Source: an uncultured Clostridia bacterium (GTDB lineage Bacteria > Bacillota > Clostridia > Oscillospirales > Acutalibacteraceae). Taken from it: a DNA stretch of 57,909 nt. The position numbers and the translations under genes are program-made. Below are positions 1 to 7,518 of this stretch, one piece after another (the first letter of the stretch is position 1; each line of letters begins with the position of its first letter). Location of the stretch: positions 1 through 57,909 of the forward strand of contig CAMNXD010000007.1 of assembly GCA_946566955.1 (NCBI GenBank), read 5' to 3'. The notes beneath the pieces are model-generated. The model saw only the letters and a list, made by a program, of their open reading frames with translations, did not search any database and was not told the origin of the DNA.

Positions 1-1
1 G

Positions 2-451
2 TGCTTTGTAGGGGTAATGAATATTAATACGGGAAAGCTTATCTATTCCAATGCAGGACACAACCCTCCTCTTTTATATAAAAAGTTAGAAAATGTCTGC
101 ATACCTATAACTAAACCTCATGGATTTGTGCTTGGGGGAATGAAAGATGTTAAATATACTCAAAATGAAATTTATTTATATCCCGGGGATATATTGTTCC
201 TATACACTGACGGAGTGACAGAGGCTGAAAATACCGATGGAAAATTATTTTCGCAAGTTAAATTAGAAGAGATGATTTTAAGTTCTGCCAGCATGAATTT
301 AGAGATAAGAGATTTAGTGACTGACTTAAGAAGTAAAATAAAAGAGTTTGCGGGTAAAGCAGAGCGCTCTGATGATATAACTATGCTGGCATTTAAAAAC
401 TTTACTATTAATCCTCGTGAGAACTCTACGGAAGAAAACAATAAAAATTAA
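2..451 (+). CDS. PP2C-type (SpoIIE/RsbU family) serine phosphatase, 3' part only
   Basis: This is the C-terminal part of a PPM/PP2C phosphatase domain of the SpoIIE/RsbU class, which dephosphorylates anti-anti-sigma or similar regulatory proteins. The reading frame is open to base 2, ahead of the first ATG at 17, so the gene begins outside the window. Visible signatures are the N-A-G-H-N-P-P segment, the metal-binding YTDGVTEA motif and the closing SDDITMLAF motif. The missing part would hold the first Asp motif and any sensor or membrane domain. It is separate from the full-length spoIIE at 41.6 kb, so the genome has at least two such phosphatases. Family is clear; substrate is unknown. Confidence 0.88.
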   Translation, partial: CFVGVMNINTGKLIYSNAGHNPPLLYKKLENVCIPITKPHGFVLGGMKDVKYTQNEIYLYPGDILFLYTDGVTEAENTDGKLFSQVKLEEMILSSASMNLEIRDLVTDLRSKIKEFAGKAERSDDITMLAFKNFTINPRENSTEENNKN

Positions 452-834
452 ATGTTTAGATAAAAATATTTCAAAATGAAAGTGATAATAATGAAATACG
501 TAACCTTGATATCTAATAAAAGCGAGAAAAAACTTTAAAGATATGTGCTTGGGGAGAGATTTCCGAATTTCATGATTTTTACCTTGGTAAATATATGAGG
601 TGAATATTAAAATTATTTACTTTAAATTTTCTTCTCCTCGGTTGAATGTGCGGCTTAATAAAGGTAGTATCTGTAGGGTATAAAAATAATGCAGAAGCTT
701 ATTTGAGAAAGTAGGTGAAATAAATTTCTTAAAGTTAGAAATTTTTGGAATGCCTAGAAAGATTTTTTATAAATAATGAATTAAATTCGTCAGTTATATA
801 TTATTAATTAAAATATGCGTGTGGGGGTATTGTT
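452..834. other. Intergenic stretch without a recognisable gene
   Basis: About 380 AT-rich bases between the phosphatase and the next gene. No coding frame with a ribosome binding site, no tRNA and no clear terminator hairpin is seen. A GGGGG run at about 823-828 is the probable ribosome binding site of the following gene. Confidence 0.5.
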
Positions 835-1479
835 ATGAGCTCTAAAATTGATTTTCAGTTTGATATTCCTTTAATTAACACTTTAAGTAATGTATTTACG
901 TTTGGTGAGTTCAAAGAATCATATATGAAAATACTAGAAGTTTTTTATAAAAAAGATAATAATGGAGAAGAAAGGAAACATCCGAAACTCTCATTTTGGG
1001 ATGGAAAAAGCTTCGATAAGATTTATAACAATATCAATAATAAATTAAAAAAGCCTGATAATACTTTGTTGACTAAACATTTCATTAATTATGCTTTGAG
1101 AGAATTAAAGTCATATAAGGGAAGGAAATCTCCCAACAAATTAAATCTAGTGCAAGAGATAATAAGAATATTAAAAAATTTAAGTTCCAATATTTCCAAG
1201 TTTTTAAGTGAGTCGAAAAAAACAATAGAAAAAAGCTCAACTCGTGATTTAATATGCTACATGAAGTTTTTAGAACCACATTTAAAATGCGAAGCGGTAC
1301 GTAAGATATACGACATATATTGCCATGCTTATAATAGTAGGCCTCTAGAAGAAAAGGAAATTAATATGGCCACAACTCCTATTTTATACAATTTAAAACC
1401 TGTAGAAGATTATGTAGAAGAATTGAAAAGGAAATTAAAGGCAAAGTCTCAAAAAAATTCTTCGTCTCATAGCGAATAA
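835..1479 (+). CDS. Hypothetical protein, 214 aa, unrecognised
   Basis: I do not recognise this family. The product is basic, Lys/Asn/Ser-rich and predicted mostly helical, with no signal peptide, membrane segment or metal motif. It ends in a low-complexity Lys/Ser tail. The ATG at 835 follows a G-rich site at spacing about 7, supporting the start. It stands alone between the phosphatase fragment and the RNase P RNA gene. Its composition resembles the unknown proteins at 3.4-4.4 kb and 40.1 kb, but I see no convincing alignment. Confidence 0.6.
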   Translation: MSSKIDFQFDIPLINTLSNVFTFGEFKESYMKILEVFYKKDNNGEERKHPKLSFWDGKSFDKIYNNINNKLKKPDNTLLTKHFINYALRELKSYKGRKSPNKLNLVQEIIRILKNLSSNISKFLSESKKTIEKSSTRDLICYMKFLEPHLKCEAVRKIYDIYCHAYNSRPLEEKEINMATTPILYNLKPVEDYVEELKRKLKAKSQKNSSSHSE

Positions 1480-1633
1480 AAGCAAAGAAAGCATAATTGA
1501 GATTTGTGCCTTAGTTTCAATCCTTAAATAATTCTGAATTTGATTTCTCTTTTTTGTTTCAACTGATATTTTTAAGCATTTTCTGAAACTTTTAGGTATA
1601 GATTTTTTAATTTAGATGAGCTATAATAAAAAA

Positions 1634-1971
1634 TGAGTAAACCAGACAATCGCGCATGATGAAAATTATGTGAGGAAAGTCCGAACTCCATAGAGCAGGC
1701 TAACGGTTAACGACCGCCGAGGGCGACCTTAGGGATAGTGCAACAGAGATATACCGCCTTGAGATTCAAGGTAAGGGTGGAAAGGCGAGGTAAGAGCTCA
1801 CCGGCGCTTAGGAGACTAAGCGGCCATGTAAACCCTAGCTGGAGCAACACCGTATGGTAAAAAGATGTGCTTGCTCGGCACAAATAATAGGTGGCACCGA
1901 GCTGATGATGGTAACATCCAGCCAAGATAGATGATTGTCCAAGACAGAATTCGGCTTATAGGTTTACTCAT
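1634..1971 (+). ncRNA. rnpB: RNase P RNA (bacterial class A-like)
   Basis: RNase P RNA is the catalytic subunit that trims 5' leaders from tRNA precursors. The strongly conserved GAGGAAAGTCC block at about 1672 and the GACAGAATTCGGCTTAT block near 1943 are both present. The ends form a perfect 10-bp P1 helix (1634-1643 with 1961-1970), which fixes the boundaries. A TATAAT box at 1622-1627 places the transcription start at the 5' end. It lies just upstream of two tRNA genes. Confidence 0.96.
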
Positions 1972-1991
1972 AATTTTAATATTATTTTTAA

Positions 1992-2020
1992 TTGACTTTA
2001 TTTTTAAAAGGTAATATAAT
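1992..2020 (+). promoter_or_regulatory. Sigma-A promoter for the tRNA pair
   Basis: TTGACT at 1992-1997, a 17-base spacer and TATAAT at 2015-2020. It sits between rnpB and tRNA-Trp. Confidence 0.8.
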
Positions 2021-2041
2021 GTCACTGCTAAGGGAACTTAA

Positions 2042-2117
2042 AGGGGTATAGCTCAGTTGGTAGAGCAGCGGTCTCCAAAACCGCGTGCCGAGGGTTCGAG
2101 TCCTTCTACCCCTGCCA
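2042..2117 (+). tRNA. tRNA-Trp (CCA anticodon)
   Basis: A full cloverleaf can be drawn. The acceptor stem pairs AGGGGTA (2042-2048) with TACCCCT (2107-2113), and the anticodon stem GCGGT/ACCGC encloses loop CTCCAAA with anticodon CCA at 2075-2077. The T arm contains GGTTCGAGTCC. The 3' CCA is encoded. Confidence 0.97.
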
Positions 2118-2149
2118 AGTTTTTCTAAATTTAGCAGCAAAATTTATTT

Positions 2150-2225
2150 GCTGATATAGCTCAGTCGGTAGAGCACATCCTTGGTAAGGATGAGGTCACC
2201 GGTTCAAGTCCGGTTATCAGCTCCA
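2150..2225 (+). tRNA. tRNA-Thr (GGT anticodon)
   Basis: The acceptor stem pairs GCTGATA (2150-2156) with TATCAGC (2215-2221). The anticodon stem CATCC/GGATG encloses TTGGTAA, with anticodon GGT at 2183-2185. The T arm contains GGTTCAAGTCC and the 3' CCA is encoded. It lies 32 bases after tRNA-Trp and is probably co-transcribed. Confidence 0.97.
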
Positions 2226-2301
2226 ATTTATTTAAATATTATTTATGGAGGTACTTAATGTAATAATGCATTGAGTATTTCCATTTTTTTAGGTGGTAAA
2301 A

Positions 2302-3297
2302 ATGAAAGAAGAAATCCTATCTAATTCTCCAGAAATTCTTAAAAAGTTTTTAGGGTACATGCAGACTGTTAAAGGGAGGTCTTTAAAAACAGTTGATGAA
2401 TATTTTTGTGATTTAAGAACTTTTTTTAGGTATATAAAGCTTAAAAGGGGAATTGTGGATAAGTCAGCTAAGTTTAATGAGATAAATATTAATGATGTAA
2501 ACCTTGAATTAATTAAAACTATATCCCTTACAGACGTCTTTGAATACGTCAACTATTTAGCTGATGAGAGAAAAAATAATGCTGCAGCTCGCTCGCGAAA
2601 GGTAAGCAGCTTGAGAATGTTTTTTAAGTATCTTACTCATAAAGCTGAACTTTTAAGCAGTAATCCTGTAGAACAATTAGAAACTCCTAAAATTTCAAAA
2701 TCTCTGCCAAAGTTTCTGAGTCTGGAGCAAAGTAAAAAGCTTTTAGATACCGTTATAAATTACGCGGGCAAGTTTAAAGAACGCGATTACTGTATTATAA
2801 CTCTCTTTTTAAACTGTGGTATGCGGCTTTCTGAGCTTGTGGGTATAAATTTAAAGGATATTGGTGACGACTTTACTTTAAAGCTAAAAGGCAAAGGAAA
2901 TAAGGAAAGAATGATTTATTTAAATGAAGCTTGCCGAGAATCACTTAAAAACTATATGAAAGTCAGGCCGCGCGAAGGCGTTAAAGACAAAAATGCTTTA
3001 TTTATTAGTCGGCAGCATAATCGCCTTAGTGGTAAAACTATTCAAGGAATGGTTGAAGCTTATTTTGAGCGTGCAGGACTTTCGGGTTTTGGATATTCTG
3101 TTCATAAACTGCGCCATACTGCCGCAACACTGATGTACCAATACGCTGATGTAGATATAAGAATTCTAAAAGACATTTTAGGTCATGAAAATTTGGGGAC
3201 TACTGAAATATATACTCATCTTGCTAATAAGCAAATCCAAACTGCTTTGGAATCTAATCCCCTTTCTAACATTCAAAATGAGGTTGAAGAAAAATAG
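2302..3297 (+). CDS. Tyrosine recombinase, clostridial XerC/XerD-like
   Basis: A site-specific recombinase of the tyrosine (phage integrase) family, 331 aa from the ATG at 2302. The AGGTGG ribosome binding site at 2291-2296 overlaps an in-frame GTG at 2293, so the ATG is preferred. An N-terminal SAM-like core-binding domain covers roughly residues 10-105. The catalytic domain shows Arg in GMRLSEL, Lys in KGKGNKER, the HKLRH box, the LGHENLGTT box and the nucleophile Tyr in EIYTH. Such chromosomal Xer proteins resolve chromosome dimers or act in housekeeping recombination. Its position after a tRNA gene is also typical of integrases, but no duplicated tRNA end or element cargo is seen. Confidence 0.88.
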   Translation: MKEEILSNSPEILKKFLGYMQTVKGRSLKTVDEYFCDLRTFFRYIKLKRGIVDKSAKFNEININDVNLELIKTISLTDVFEYVNYLADERKNNAAARSRKVSSLRMFFKYLTHKAELLSSNPVEQLETPKISKSLPKFLSLEQSKKLLDTVINYAGKFKERDYCIITLFLNCGMRLSELVGINLKDIGDDFTLKLKGKGNKERMIYLNEACRESLKNYMKVRPREGVKDKNALFISRQHNRLSGKTIQGMVEAYFERAGLSGFGYSVHKLRHTAATLMYQYADVDIRILKDILGHENLGTTEIYTHLANKQIQTALESNPLSNIQNEVEEK

Positions 3298-3320
3298 TAA
3301 AATATTTTAAAAAAAAGTAC

Positions 3321-3349
3321 TTGACAAATATATTTTGTTGATATATACT
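3321..3349 (+). promoter_or_regulatory. Sigma-A promoter of the first duplicated small gene
   Basis: TTGACA at 3321-3326, 17-base spacer, TATACT at 3344-3349. A GGGCCC palindrome follows just downstream at 3357-3362. Confidence 0.82.
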
Positions 3350-3387
3350 ATTTTCTGGGCCCAAAAATATTTTAAGGAGTGATGTTT

Positions 3388-3798
3388 ATGCTAACTAGTA
3401 CTGCAAAAACTTTAAATGCCGATGAGGGCACAAAGACAAAATGCCGAAAAGCTTTGCTTAACGTTCTAAAAAATGGTCGAGGATCAGATTTTCAATTTTT
3501 AAATGAAGAGAATTATAAAAAGGCTATAGATGATTTTGAAGAGATCGATAATGATGTCGCGAAATACTTCTTGGATGAAGATGATATTCCCCCGGAATAC
3601 AAGTTTTACGTGGATGGAGATGAGGAACACAATGAGAAAGTAGACGAATACGTTCAACCTACAATTAGAAAGTATAAAAATTTTAGAAACAAATATGTTA
3701 AGCAAAATAATTTCTTATGTCTAGATGCTAACATAATGTTTTTACGTCTGGTTAAGACATTGGCAAGAGAGCACAAACGCAGCAAAAAGAAAAATTAA
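3388..3798 (+). CDS. Hypothetical small charged protein, copy 1 of a duplicated pair
   Basis: A 136-aa protein of unknown function, highly charged and predicted helical, with no signal peptide or membrane segment. AAGGAG at 3374-3379 overlaps an in-frame GTG, and the ATG at 3388 (spacing 8) is the best start. The C-terminus contains LDANIMFLRLVKTL, nearly repeated in the neighbour at 4005-4397 as LDANIMFLALITNL. A shared KCR motif near residue 20 and an LN...A(I/M)D region suggest homology over the whole length. It has its own strong promoter and a hairpin after its stop. I do not recognise the family. Confidence 0.75.
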   Translation: MLTSTAKTLNADEGTKTKCRKALLNVLKNGRGSDFQFLNEENYKKAIDDFEEIDNDVAKYFLDEDDIPPEYKFYVDGDEEHNEKVDEYVQPTIRKYKNFRNKYVKQNNFLCLDANIMFLRLVKTLAREHKRSKKKN

Positions 3799-3856
3799 AA
3801 ATACTACCGCGATATCATTGAAATAAGTAATTAATTAGAATTAAACATTTATAAAA

Positions 3857-3894
3857 GATAGCGTTCTAAATTTAAATTAGTTCAGAGTGTTATC
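3857..3894 (+). terminator. Hairpin after small gene copy 1
   Basis: An imperfect 14-bp inverted repeat with G-U pairs (GATAGCGTTCTAAA against TTCAGAGTGTTATC) about 60 bases after the stop. No strong T run follows. The same structure follows copy 2. Confidence 0.5.
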
Positions 3895-4004
3895 TGAGTT
3901 TCAAATTAAAATTATTCATTCGTTTCATGTCCAAACTGAGAGCGAAGAAAAATAGTAAAATATTTAAGAAACGCTTGATAAAAATATTTTAAGGAGTGAT
4001 GTTT

Positions 4005-4397
4005 ATGCCAAGTGAGAATACAGAAACAATATTAAAAGAAAACAAAAATTTAAAATCCCAACTCATAGAAACCGAAATAGTGAACAAATGTCGAAGAAAA
4101 TCGATTGGCATTGTAAGGAATAATACTTTTTTTGAGTTATTAAATTTAAAGGCGGCTAGAATTGTGTTTAAATCAGCGATGGATTTAATAGAGGATATCG
4201 GTAAATGTATTAAAGAAGAAAAAATAGTTTTAGCAGGTGCAAAGAGAGATGAAGCAGCAAAGAAATGCATGGAATTTCAAAGTAAATACGTTGTAAAGTA
4301 TCAAAACGAGTACCTGGATGCTAATATAATGTTTTTAGCGCTTATTACTAACTTAAAAGAAGCAATTTCGCTTTTTCCCGAACCCGAAAATAATTAA
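4005..4397 (+). CDS. Hypothetical small charged protein, copy 2 of a duplicated pair
   Basis: A 130-aa paralogue of the protein at 3388-3798, with the same start context (AAGGAG, then GTG, ATG, TTT, ATG). The ATG at 4005 is chosen by analogy. Conserved parts are the KCR motif near residue 31 and the C-terminal LDANIMFL block. The remainder has diverged and lacks the acidic insert of copy 1. Its promoter is damaged: relative to copy 1, the stretch with the -10 box is missing, leaving only a TTGATA remnant before the ribosome binding site. It may depend on readthrough from copy 1. Function unknown. Confidence 0.72.
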   Translation: MPSENTETILKENKNLKSQLIETEIVNKCRRKSIGIVRNNTFFELLNLKAARIVFKSAMDLIEDIGKCIKEEKIVLAGAKRDEAAKKCMEFQSKYVVKYQNEYLDANIMFLALITNLKEAISLFPEPENN

Positions 4398-4419
4398 TTA
4401 GAATTAAATATGTATAAAG

Positions 4420-4456
4420 GATAGCACTTTGAATTTAGTCAGTTCAGAGTGCTATT
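4420..4456 (+). terminator. Hairpin after small gene copy 2
   Basis: A 14-bp near-perfect inverted repeat (GATAGCACTTTGAA against TTCAGAGTGCTATT) around a 9-base loop, placed 22 bases after the stop and homologous to the hairpin at 3857. Confidence 0.6.
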
Positions 4457-4511
4457 TGAGTTTAACATTAAAATTATTTATTTTTTTAAAATGTAGCTCA
4501 AAAATAAATTT

Positions 4512-4751
4512 TTAGTTTGCAAGATAAAACTTAATGAGGGCTTTTAAAAGCTCGTATCTGTCAACTTTTTGAATCATATTTCTAGCATCATTATAAGTTG
4601 TGATATATGTAGGGTCTCCTGAGAGAATGTAACCTGCTATTTGGTTTATTGCATCATATCCTTTTGAAATAAGGGAATCGTAGACTGAAGTTAAAATTGT
4701 TTTTGTATCTGTCTCGTTGTTTAAAGAAAAGATTATAGTTGCATCCTTCAC
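4512..4751 (-). CDS. ireB: IreB-family regulatory phosphoprotein (UPF0297)
   Basis: A 79-aa member of the IreB/UPF0297 family. In Enterococcus faecalis IreB is phosphorylated by the PASTA kinase IreK near its N-terminus and acts in cell-wall stress control. The family core is clear: VYDSLISKGYDAINQIAGYI followed by LSGDPTYITTYNDARNMI. A Thr at position 5 is a candidate phosphosite by analogy. The start is GTG, preceded by GAGGTGA. In many Firmicutes this gene sits beside alaS and ruvX; here it follows aroQ. A phosphothreonine-binding FHA domain is present in the FtsW fusion at 14.3 kb. Confidence 0.9.
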   Translation of the reverse strand: MKDATIIFSLNNETDTKTILTSVYDSLISKGYDAINQIAGYILSGDPTYITTYNDARNMIQKVDRYELLKALIKFYLAN

Positions 4752-4830
4752 TGGTAATCACCTCGAATGTATTTTAAATAAAACATTATTTACTATATTA
4801 TAGCTGTAAATTATTTTCAAGTAAGTAAAT

Positions 4831-5268
4831 TTAAATAAGTTCTTTTATAGCACTTAGAGCTAAAAGGTAGCTATTTTTTCCAAATCCGGCGATTTGTCCA
4901 ACGCAAACTTCTGAAATAACCGAATGATGTCTAAATTTTTCTCGGCTGTAGATGTTAGTCATATGGACTTCCACGAAAGGAACTCTTATAAATGAGATGG
5001 CATCTCTAAGGGCGTAGCTATAATGACTAAGTGCGCCAGCGTTTATTATTCCTCCGTCAAATGAATCTCTTGAGCTGTGAATTTTATCTATTAAGGCACC
5101 TTCCCAGTTGGTTTGAAACACTTCGCAGTTTAGTCCTAAATTTTCGCTGAAGAGTATCATTTGAGACTTTATACTTTCTGCGGTTTCTTCTCCGTATATT
5201 CCTTTTTCTCTAATGCCTGTCATGTTGAGATTGGGGCCTAAGAGTATTAAAACATTTTTTCTTTTCAT
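4831..5268 (-). CDS. aroQ: 3-dehydroquinate dehydratase, type II
   Basis: AroQ converts 3-dehydroquinate to 3-dehydroshikimate in the shikimate pathway and forms dodecamers in the cytosol. The 145-aa length fits. Signatures are GPNLNMTGIREKGIYG (catalytic Arg and Tyr), ALRDAI, and VEVHMTNIYSREKFRHHS with the catalytic His. Two motifs differ from the usual form: QTNWEG instead of QSNHEG, and NAGALSHYS instead of NPGAYTHTS. The start ATG overlaps the yqeG stop by four bases, indicating translational coupling. Confidence 0.93.
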   Translation of the reverse strand: MKRKNVLILLGPNLNMTGIREKGIYGEETAESIKSQMILFSENLGLNCEVFQTNWEGALIDKIHSSRDSFDGGIINAGALSHYSYALRDAISFIRVPFVEVHMTNIYSREKFRHHSVISEVCVGQIAGFGKNSYLLALSAIKELI

Positions 5269-5819
5269 GAATTTTTGTCCTCCGACGAGATATTAGATAA
5301 TTCTTTTTTTATGTTTTCTAATTTCAGTTCAGGATTTAAAATGATATTTGATTTTATAGGTTTTTCTATAAATCTTTTTAGTTTAAGTAAAAAAGTGCTG
5401 CTTTTCTCTAGTGGATCTACAAGTACAGATCTAATTTTAAATATATTTGCAGCTAAAATATCTGTAAATATCTGATCACCTACTATAATTACGCTTTGAG
5501 GATTGCATGAAATTCGTTTGATGGCTTTTTTAAGTCCTGCGGTAAGGGGTTTCATAGCCATTGATATGTATAGTATATCCAATTTCTTAGCGAGAGGCTC
5601 AACTCGAATTGAAATATTGTTGGAAAGTAATATTACTTTAATTCCGCTTGACTTCAAAGTTTCGATCCAATTAACTATATCACTTTGAGGGACAGACTCA
5701 TTGGATTCTACTAATGTATCATCGACGTCGAGTATTATCCCTTTAACATTGATTTGATTTAAGAAATTTATATTTAAATCTGTAACTTTATGAGTAAAGT
5801 AAGTTGGGTAAAGAAGCAA
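5265..5819 (-). CDS. yqeG: YqeG-family HAD-IIIA phosphatase
   Basis: A 184-aa HAD-superfamily phosphatase of the YqeG type; the physiological substrate is unsettled. Motif I is LDVDDTLV near residue 31, motif II the LLSNN segment, and motif III/IV the GDQIFTDILAAN segment. The start is TTG with GGAGG eight bases upstream. In Bacillus, yqeG lies near aroE and yqeH, whereas here it is coupled to aroQ. A small operon yqeG-aroQ-ireB is likely on this strand. Confidence 0.9.
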   Translation of the reverse strand: MLLYPTYFTHKVTDLNINFLNQINVKGIILDVDDTLVESNESVPQSDIVNWIETLKSSGIKVILLSNNISIRVEPLAKKLDILYISMAMKPLTAGLKKAIKRISCNPQSVIIVGDQIFTDILAANIFKIRSVLVDPLEKSSTFLLKLKRFIEKPIKSNIILNPELKLENIKKELSNISSEDKNS

Positions 5820-5858
5820 TTATATAACCTCCAAATAAAGTAGTTAAATTATTTATTT

Positions 5859-5888
5859 CCCCCTCAGACGTTTTTCGTCATGAGGGGG
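5859..5888 (-). terminator. Strong GC-rich hairpin between rpsU and yqeG
   Basis: The 8-bp CCCCCTCA/TGAGGGGG stem, extended by GACG/CGTC, has a 5-base loop. On the minus strand it follows rpsU by 24 bases. No long T run follows, so it may act as an attenuator or mRNA-stabilising element rather than a full terminator. Confidence 0.55.
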
Positions 5889-5911
5889 GATATAGGGGGT
5901 TATGCCTTTAA

Positions 5912-6211
5912 TTACCATTTGCCACTGTTATATCTGCCCATCTTTTTGTGTCTACGTGCTTCCTTAGATTTTTTCTTACGTTTTACGGAGGGCTTATCGT
6001 ATGCTTCTCTCTTTCTGATTTCTGAAATAATTCCGGAGCTTTGCTTTTTAAATCTTCTTAGAGTGGCCTCCAAAGATTCATTTCTCTTCGGAGAAGACTT
6101 CGAATTTTCGTCGACAGTATCTTGAAGCTTCTCACCTTCCAACGCGTTGCCACTTAGCTTAAATTTATTTTCTGATACGTGGCTTGCTGTAGAAATTTGA
6201 TTTTCTGCCAT
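5912..6211 (-). CDS. rpsU: Ribosomal protein bS21 with extended N-terminus
   Basis: bS21 is a small-subunit protein near the anti-Shine-Dalgarno end of 16S rRNA. The family core is unmistakable from about residue 42: [15 protein letters not shown], then [19 protein letters not shown]. The usual length is 57-70 aa; this one is 99 aa, with an extra hydrophilic N-terminal 40 residues rich in Ser, Glu and Asn and a short GRYNSGKW tail. AGGAGG stands just before the ATG at 6211 and no other start precedes the core, so the extension is probably real. It has its own promoter at 6338-6367. Confidence 0.9.
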   Translation of the reverse strand: MAENQISTASHVSENKFKLSGNALEGEKLQDTVDENSKSSPKRNESLEATLRRFKKQSSGIISEIRKREAYDKPSVKRKKKSKEARRHKKMGRYNSGKW

Positions 6212-6337
6212 TTATTTTTCCCTCCTATCCGTTTAAAAACAGGATTTTTTGCATGTACATAATAATAATCGAGTAATTCAGGCATATTTTAAAGATAAAT
6301 AAGCCAATAATCATCTCATATTAAACATACGAGGGTA

Positions 6338-6367
6338 ATTATATACCATTTGTATAAGTATTGTCAA
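6338..6367 (-). promoter_or_regulatory. Sigma-A promoter of rpsU
   Basis: On the minus strand, TTGACA (6362-6367), an 18-base spacer and TATAAT (6338-6343). It leaves a leader of about 120 bases before rpsU. Confidence 0.75.
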
Positions 6368-6453
6368 GATATACTATTTTTTAATTATGAGTATACCACA
6401 AAATAATAAATCCAGATAAAGGAAAGTAATCTTTTGTAAGATTTTAACTTCTG

Positions 6454-6482
6454 TTTACATGCATCTCGGCAAATTGTATAAT
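6454..6482 (+). promoter_or_regulatory. Promoter of the polysaccharide operon
   Basis: TTTACA at 6454-6459, 17-base spacer, TATAAT at 6477-6482, 40 bases before the first glycosyltransferase gene. It shares the 311-base divergent intergenic region with the rpsU promoter. Confidence 0.75.
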
Positions 6483-6522
6483 TTAAAGTATGGCATTATT
6501 TTTTTAAAAAAGGAGCGTTTTT

Positions 6523-7512
6523 ATGAATGCTGAAAAAGTTTCGGTGGTAGTTCCCATACGAAACGAACAGGCTTATATTAAAAATTTTATTGATTCTCTT
6601 TTAGCTCAGGACTATCCTAAAGAAAAACTAGAAATACTTTTAATAGATGGTCTTTCAGAAGATAATACTTTAGAAATTATACGTCCATATCTTGAAGAAT
6701 ATGAGTTTATAAAACTTATTAAAAATGAAAAGAAGACTGTCCAGCATGCTCTGAATATGGGAATAAAAAATGCTGGTGGTGAATATGTGGTTAGAATGGA
6801 CGCTCATGCAAGCTACGATTCTGACTACATCTCACAGTGTATTGACTGCTTTAAAAAAAGTGACGCCAATAACGTTGGGGGGCCAACGATTGCAAAGGGA
6901 TTTAATGAAACTCAGAGAGTAATTGCGGCTATTTATAGTTCTCCCTTTGCACTTGGTGGAGGATTACAGTATAATAAAAATTTTGAAGGATATTCTAATA
7001 CTGTTTCCTGGGGATGCTTCAAGCGGGAATACTTAATTTCCCTAGGTATGTACGACGAAAGGCTTCCTCGCAGTGAAGACGATGACCTAAATTTTAGAAT
7101 TACTCAAAGTGGAGGGAAAATATATATAAGCCCGAAAATCAAGAGCGAGTATTATCCCAAAGAAAGTTTTACTAAACTTTTTAAACAGTATTTCAGCTAT
7201 GGAGTATGGAAAATTGCAGTTATTAAGAAACATCGTAGACCTCTTAAGATTACTCAGCTTATACCTATGATATTTGTGGCTTTTTTAATTATTTTTGGGA
7301 TTATGTCTTTTTTTGGTCATACGTTTTTAAATTTATTTTTATTAGGGATTTCTTTATATTTTTTGGCAAATATGTTTTTTTCGTTTAGAAATGAGCAGGT
7401 TAATAACTTAAAAGAACGGTTTCTTTTGATGTGGGCTCAGTTTGTGGTTCACATCTCTTATGGACTCGGTTTTTGGGTGGGAATTTTTAAATTTTGGAAT
7501 GTTAAATGGTGA
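6523..7512 (+). CDS. Family 2 glycosyltransferase, ExoA-like, membrane-anchored
   Basis: A 329-aa inverting glycosyltransferase of family GT2 that would add a sugar from an NDP-sugar to a lipid-linked surface glycan. The N-terminal GT-A domain starts with VSVVVPIRNEQAYI. The metal-binding motif is in VVRMDAHASYD, and an acceptor-side EDDDLNFRI motif lies near residue 185. Two to three hydrophobic segments at about residues 243-320 anchor it in the membrane, as in ExoA-type succinoglycan transferases. It is the first gene of a tight seven-gene operon. Sugar specificity is unknown. Confidence 0.85.
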   Translation: MNAEKVSVVVPIRNEQAYIKNFIDSLLAQDYPKEKLEILLIDGLSEDNTLEIIRPYLEEYEFIKLIKNEKKTVQHALNMGIKNAGGEYVVRMDAHASYDSDYISQCIDCFKKSDANNVGGPTIAKGFNETQRVIAAIYSSPFALGGGLQYNKNFEGYSNTVSWGCFKREYLISLGMYDERLPRSEDDDLNFRITQSGGKIYISPKIKSEYYPKESFTKLFKQYFSYGVWKIAVIKKHRRPLKITQLIPMIFVAFLIIFGIMSFFGHTFLNLFLLGISLYFLANMFFSFRNEQVNNLKERFLLMWAQFVVHISYGLGFWVGIFKFWNVKW

Positions 7513-7518
7513 AATAAA

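Larger units (their letters stand above)
3286..4485 (+). repeat. Tandem duplication of a small gene with both flanks (two units)
   Basis: Unit 1 (about 3286-3943) and unit 2 (about 3944-4485) share the same 5' block (GAAGAAAAATAGTAAAATAT, which in unit 1 is the 3' end of the recombinase gene). They also share an identical ribosome binding site/start block (AAAAATATTTTAAGGAGTGA and the following TGTTTATG) and a similar 3' hairpin region. The coding centres have diverged strongly while the borders are kept. Unit 2 has lost the bases that carry the promoter -10 region of unit 1. Confidence 0.85.

Noticed and set aside
1707-2025. Minus-strand frames over rnpB
   Set aside because: They lie over a structural RNA gene on the other strand and have no coding support.
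2150-4485. Integrase next to a tRNA gene as the end of an integrated element
   Set aside because: The recombinase resembles the chromosomal clostridial Xer type, no second copy of the tRNA-Thr 3' end was seen in the window, and the following genes are a local duplication rather than element cargo.
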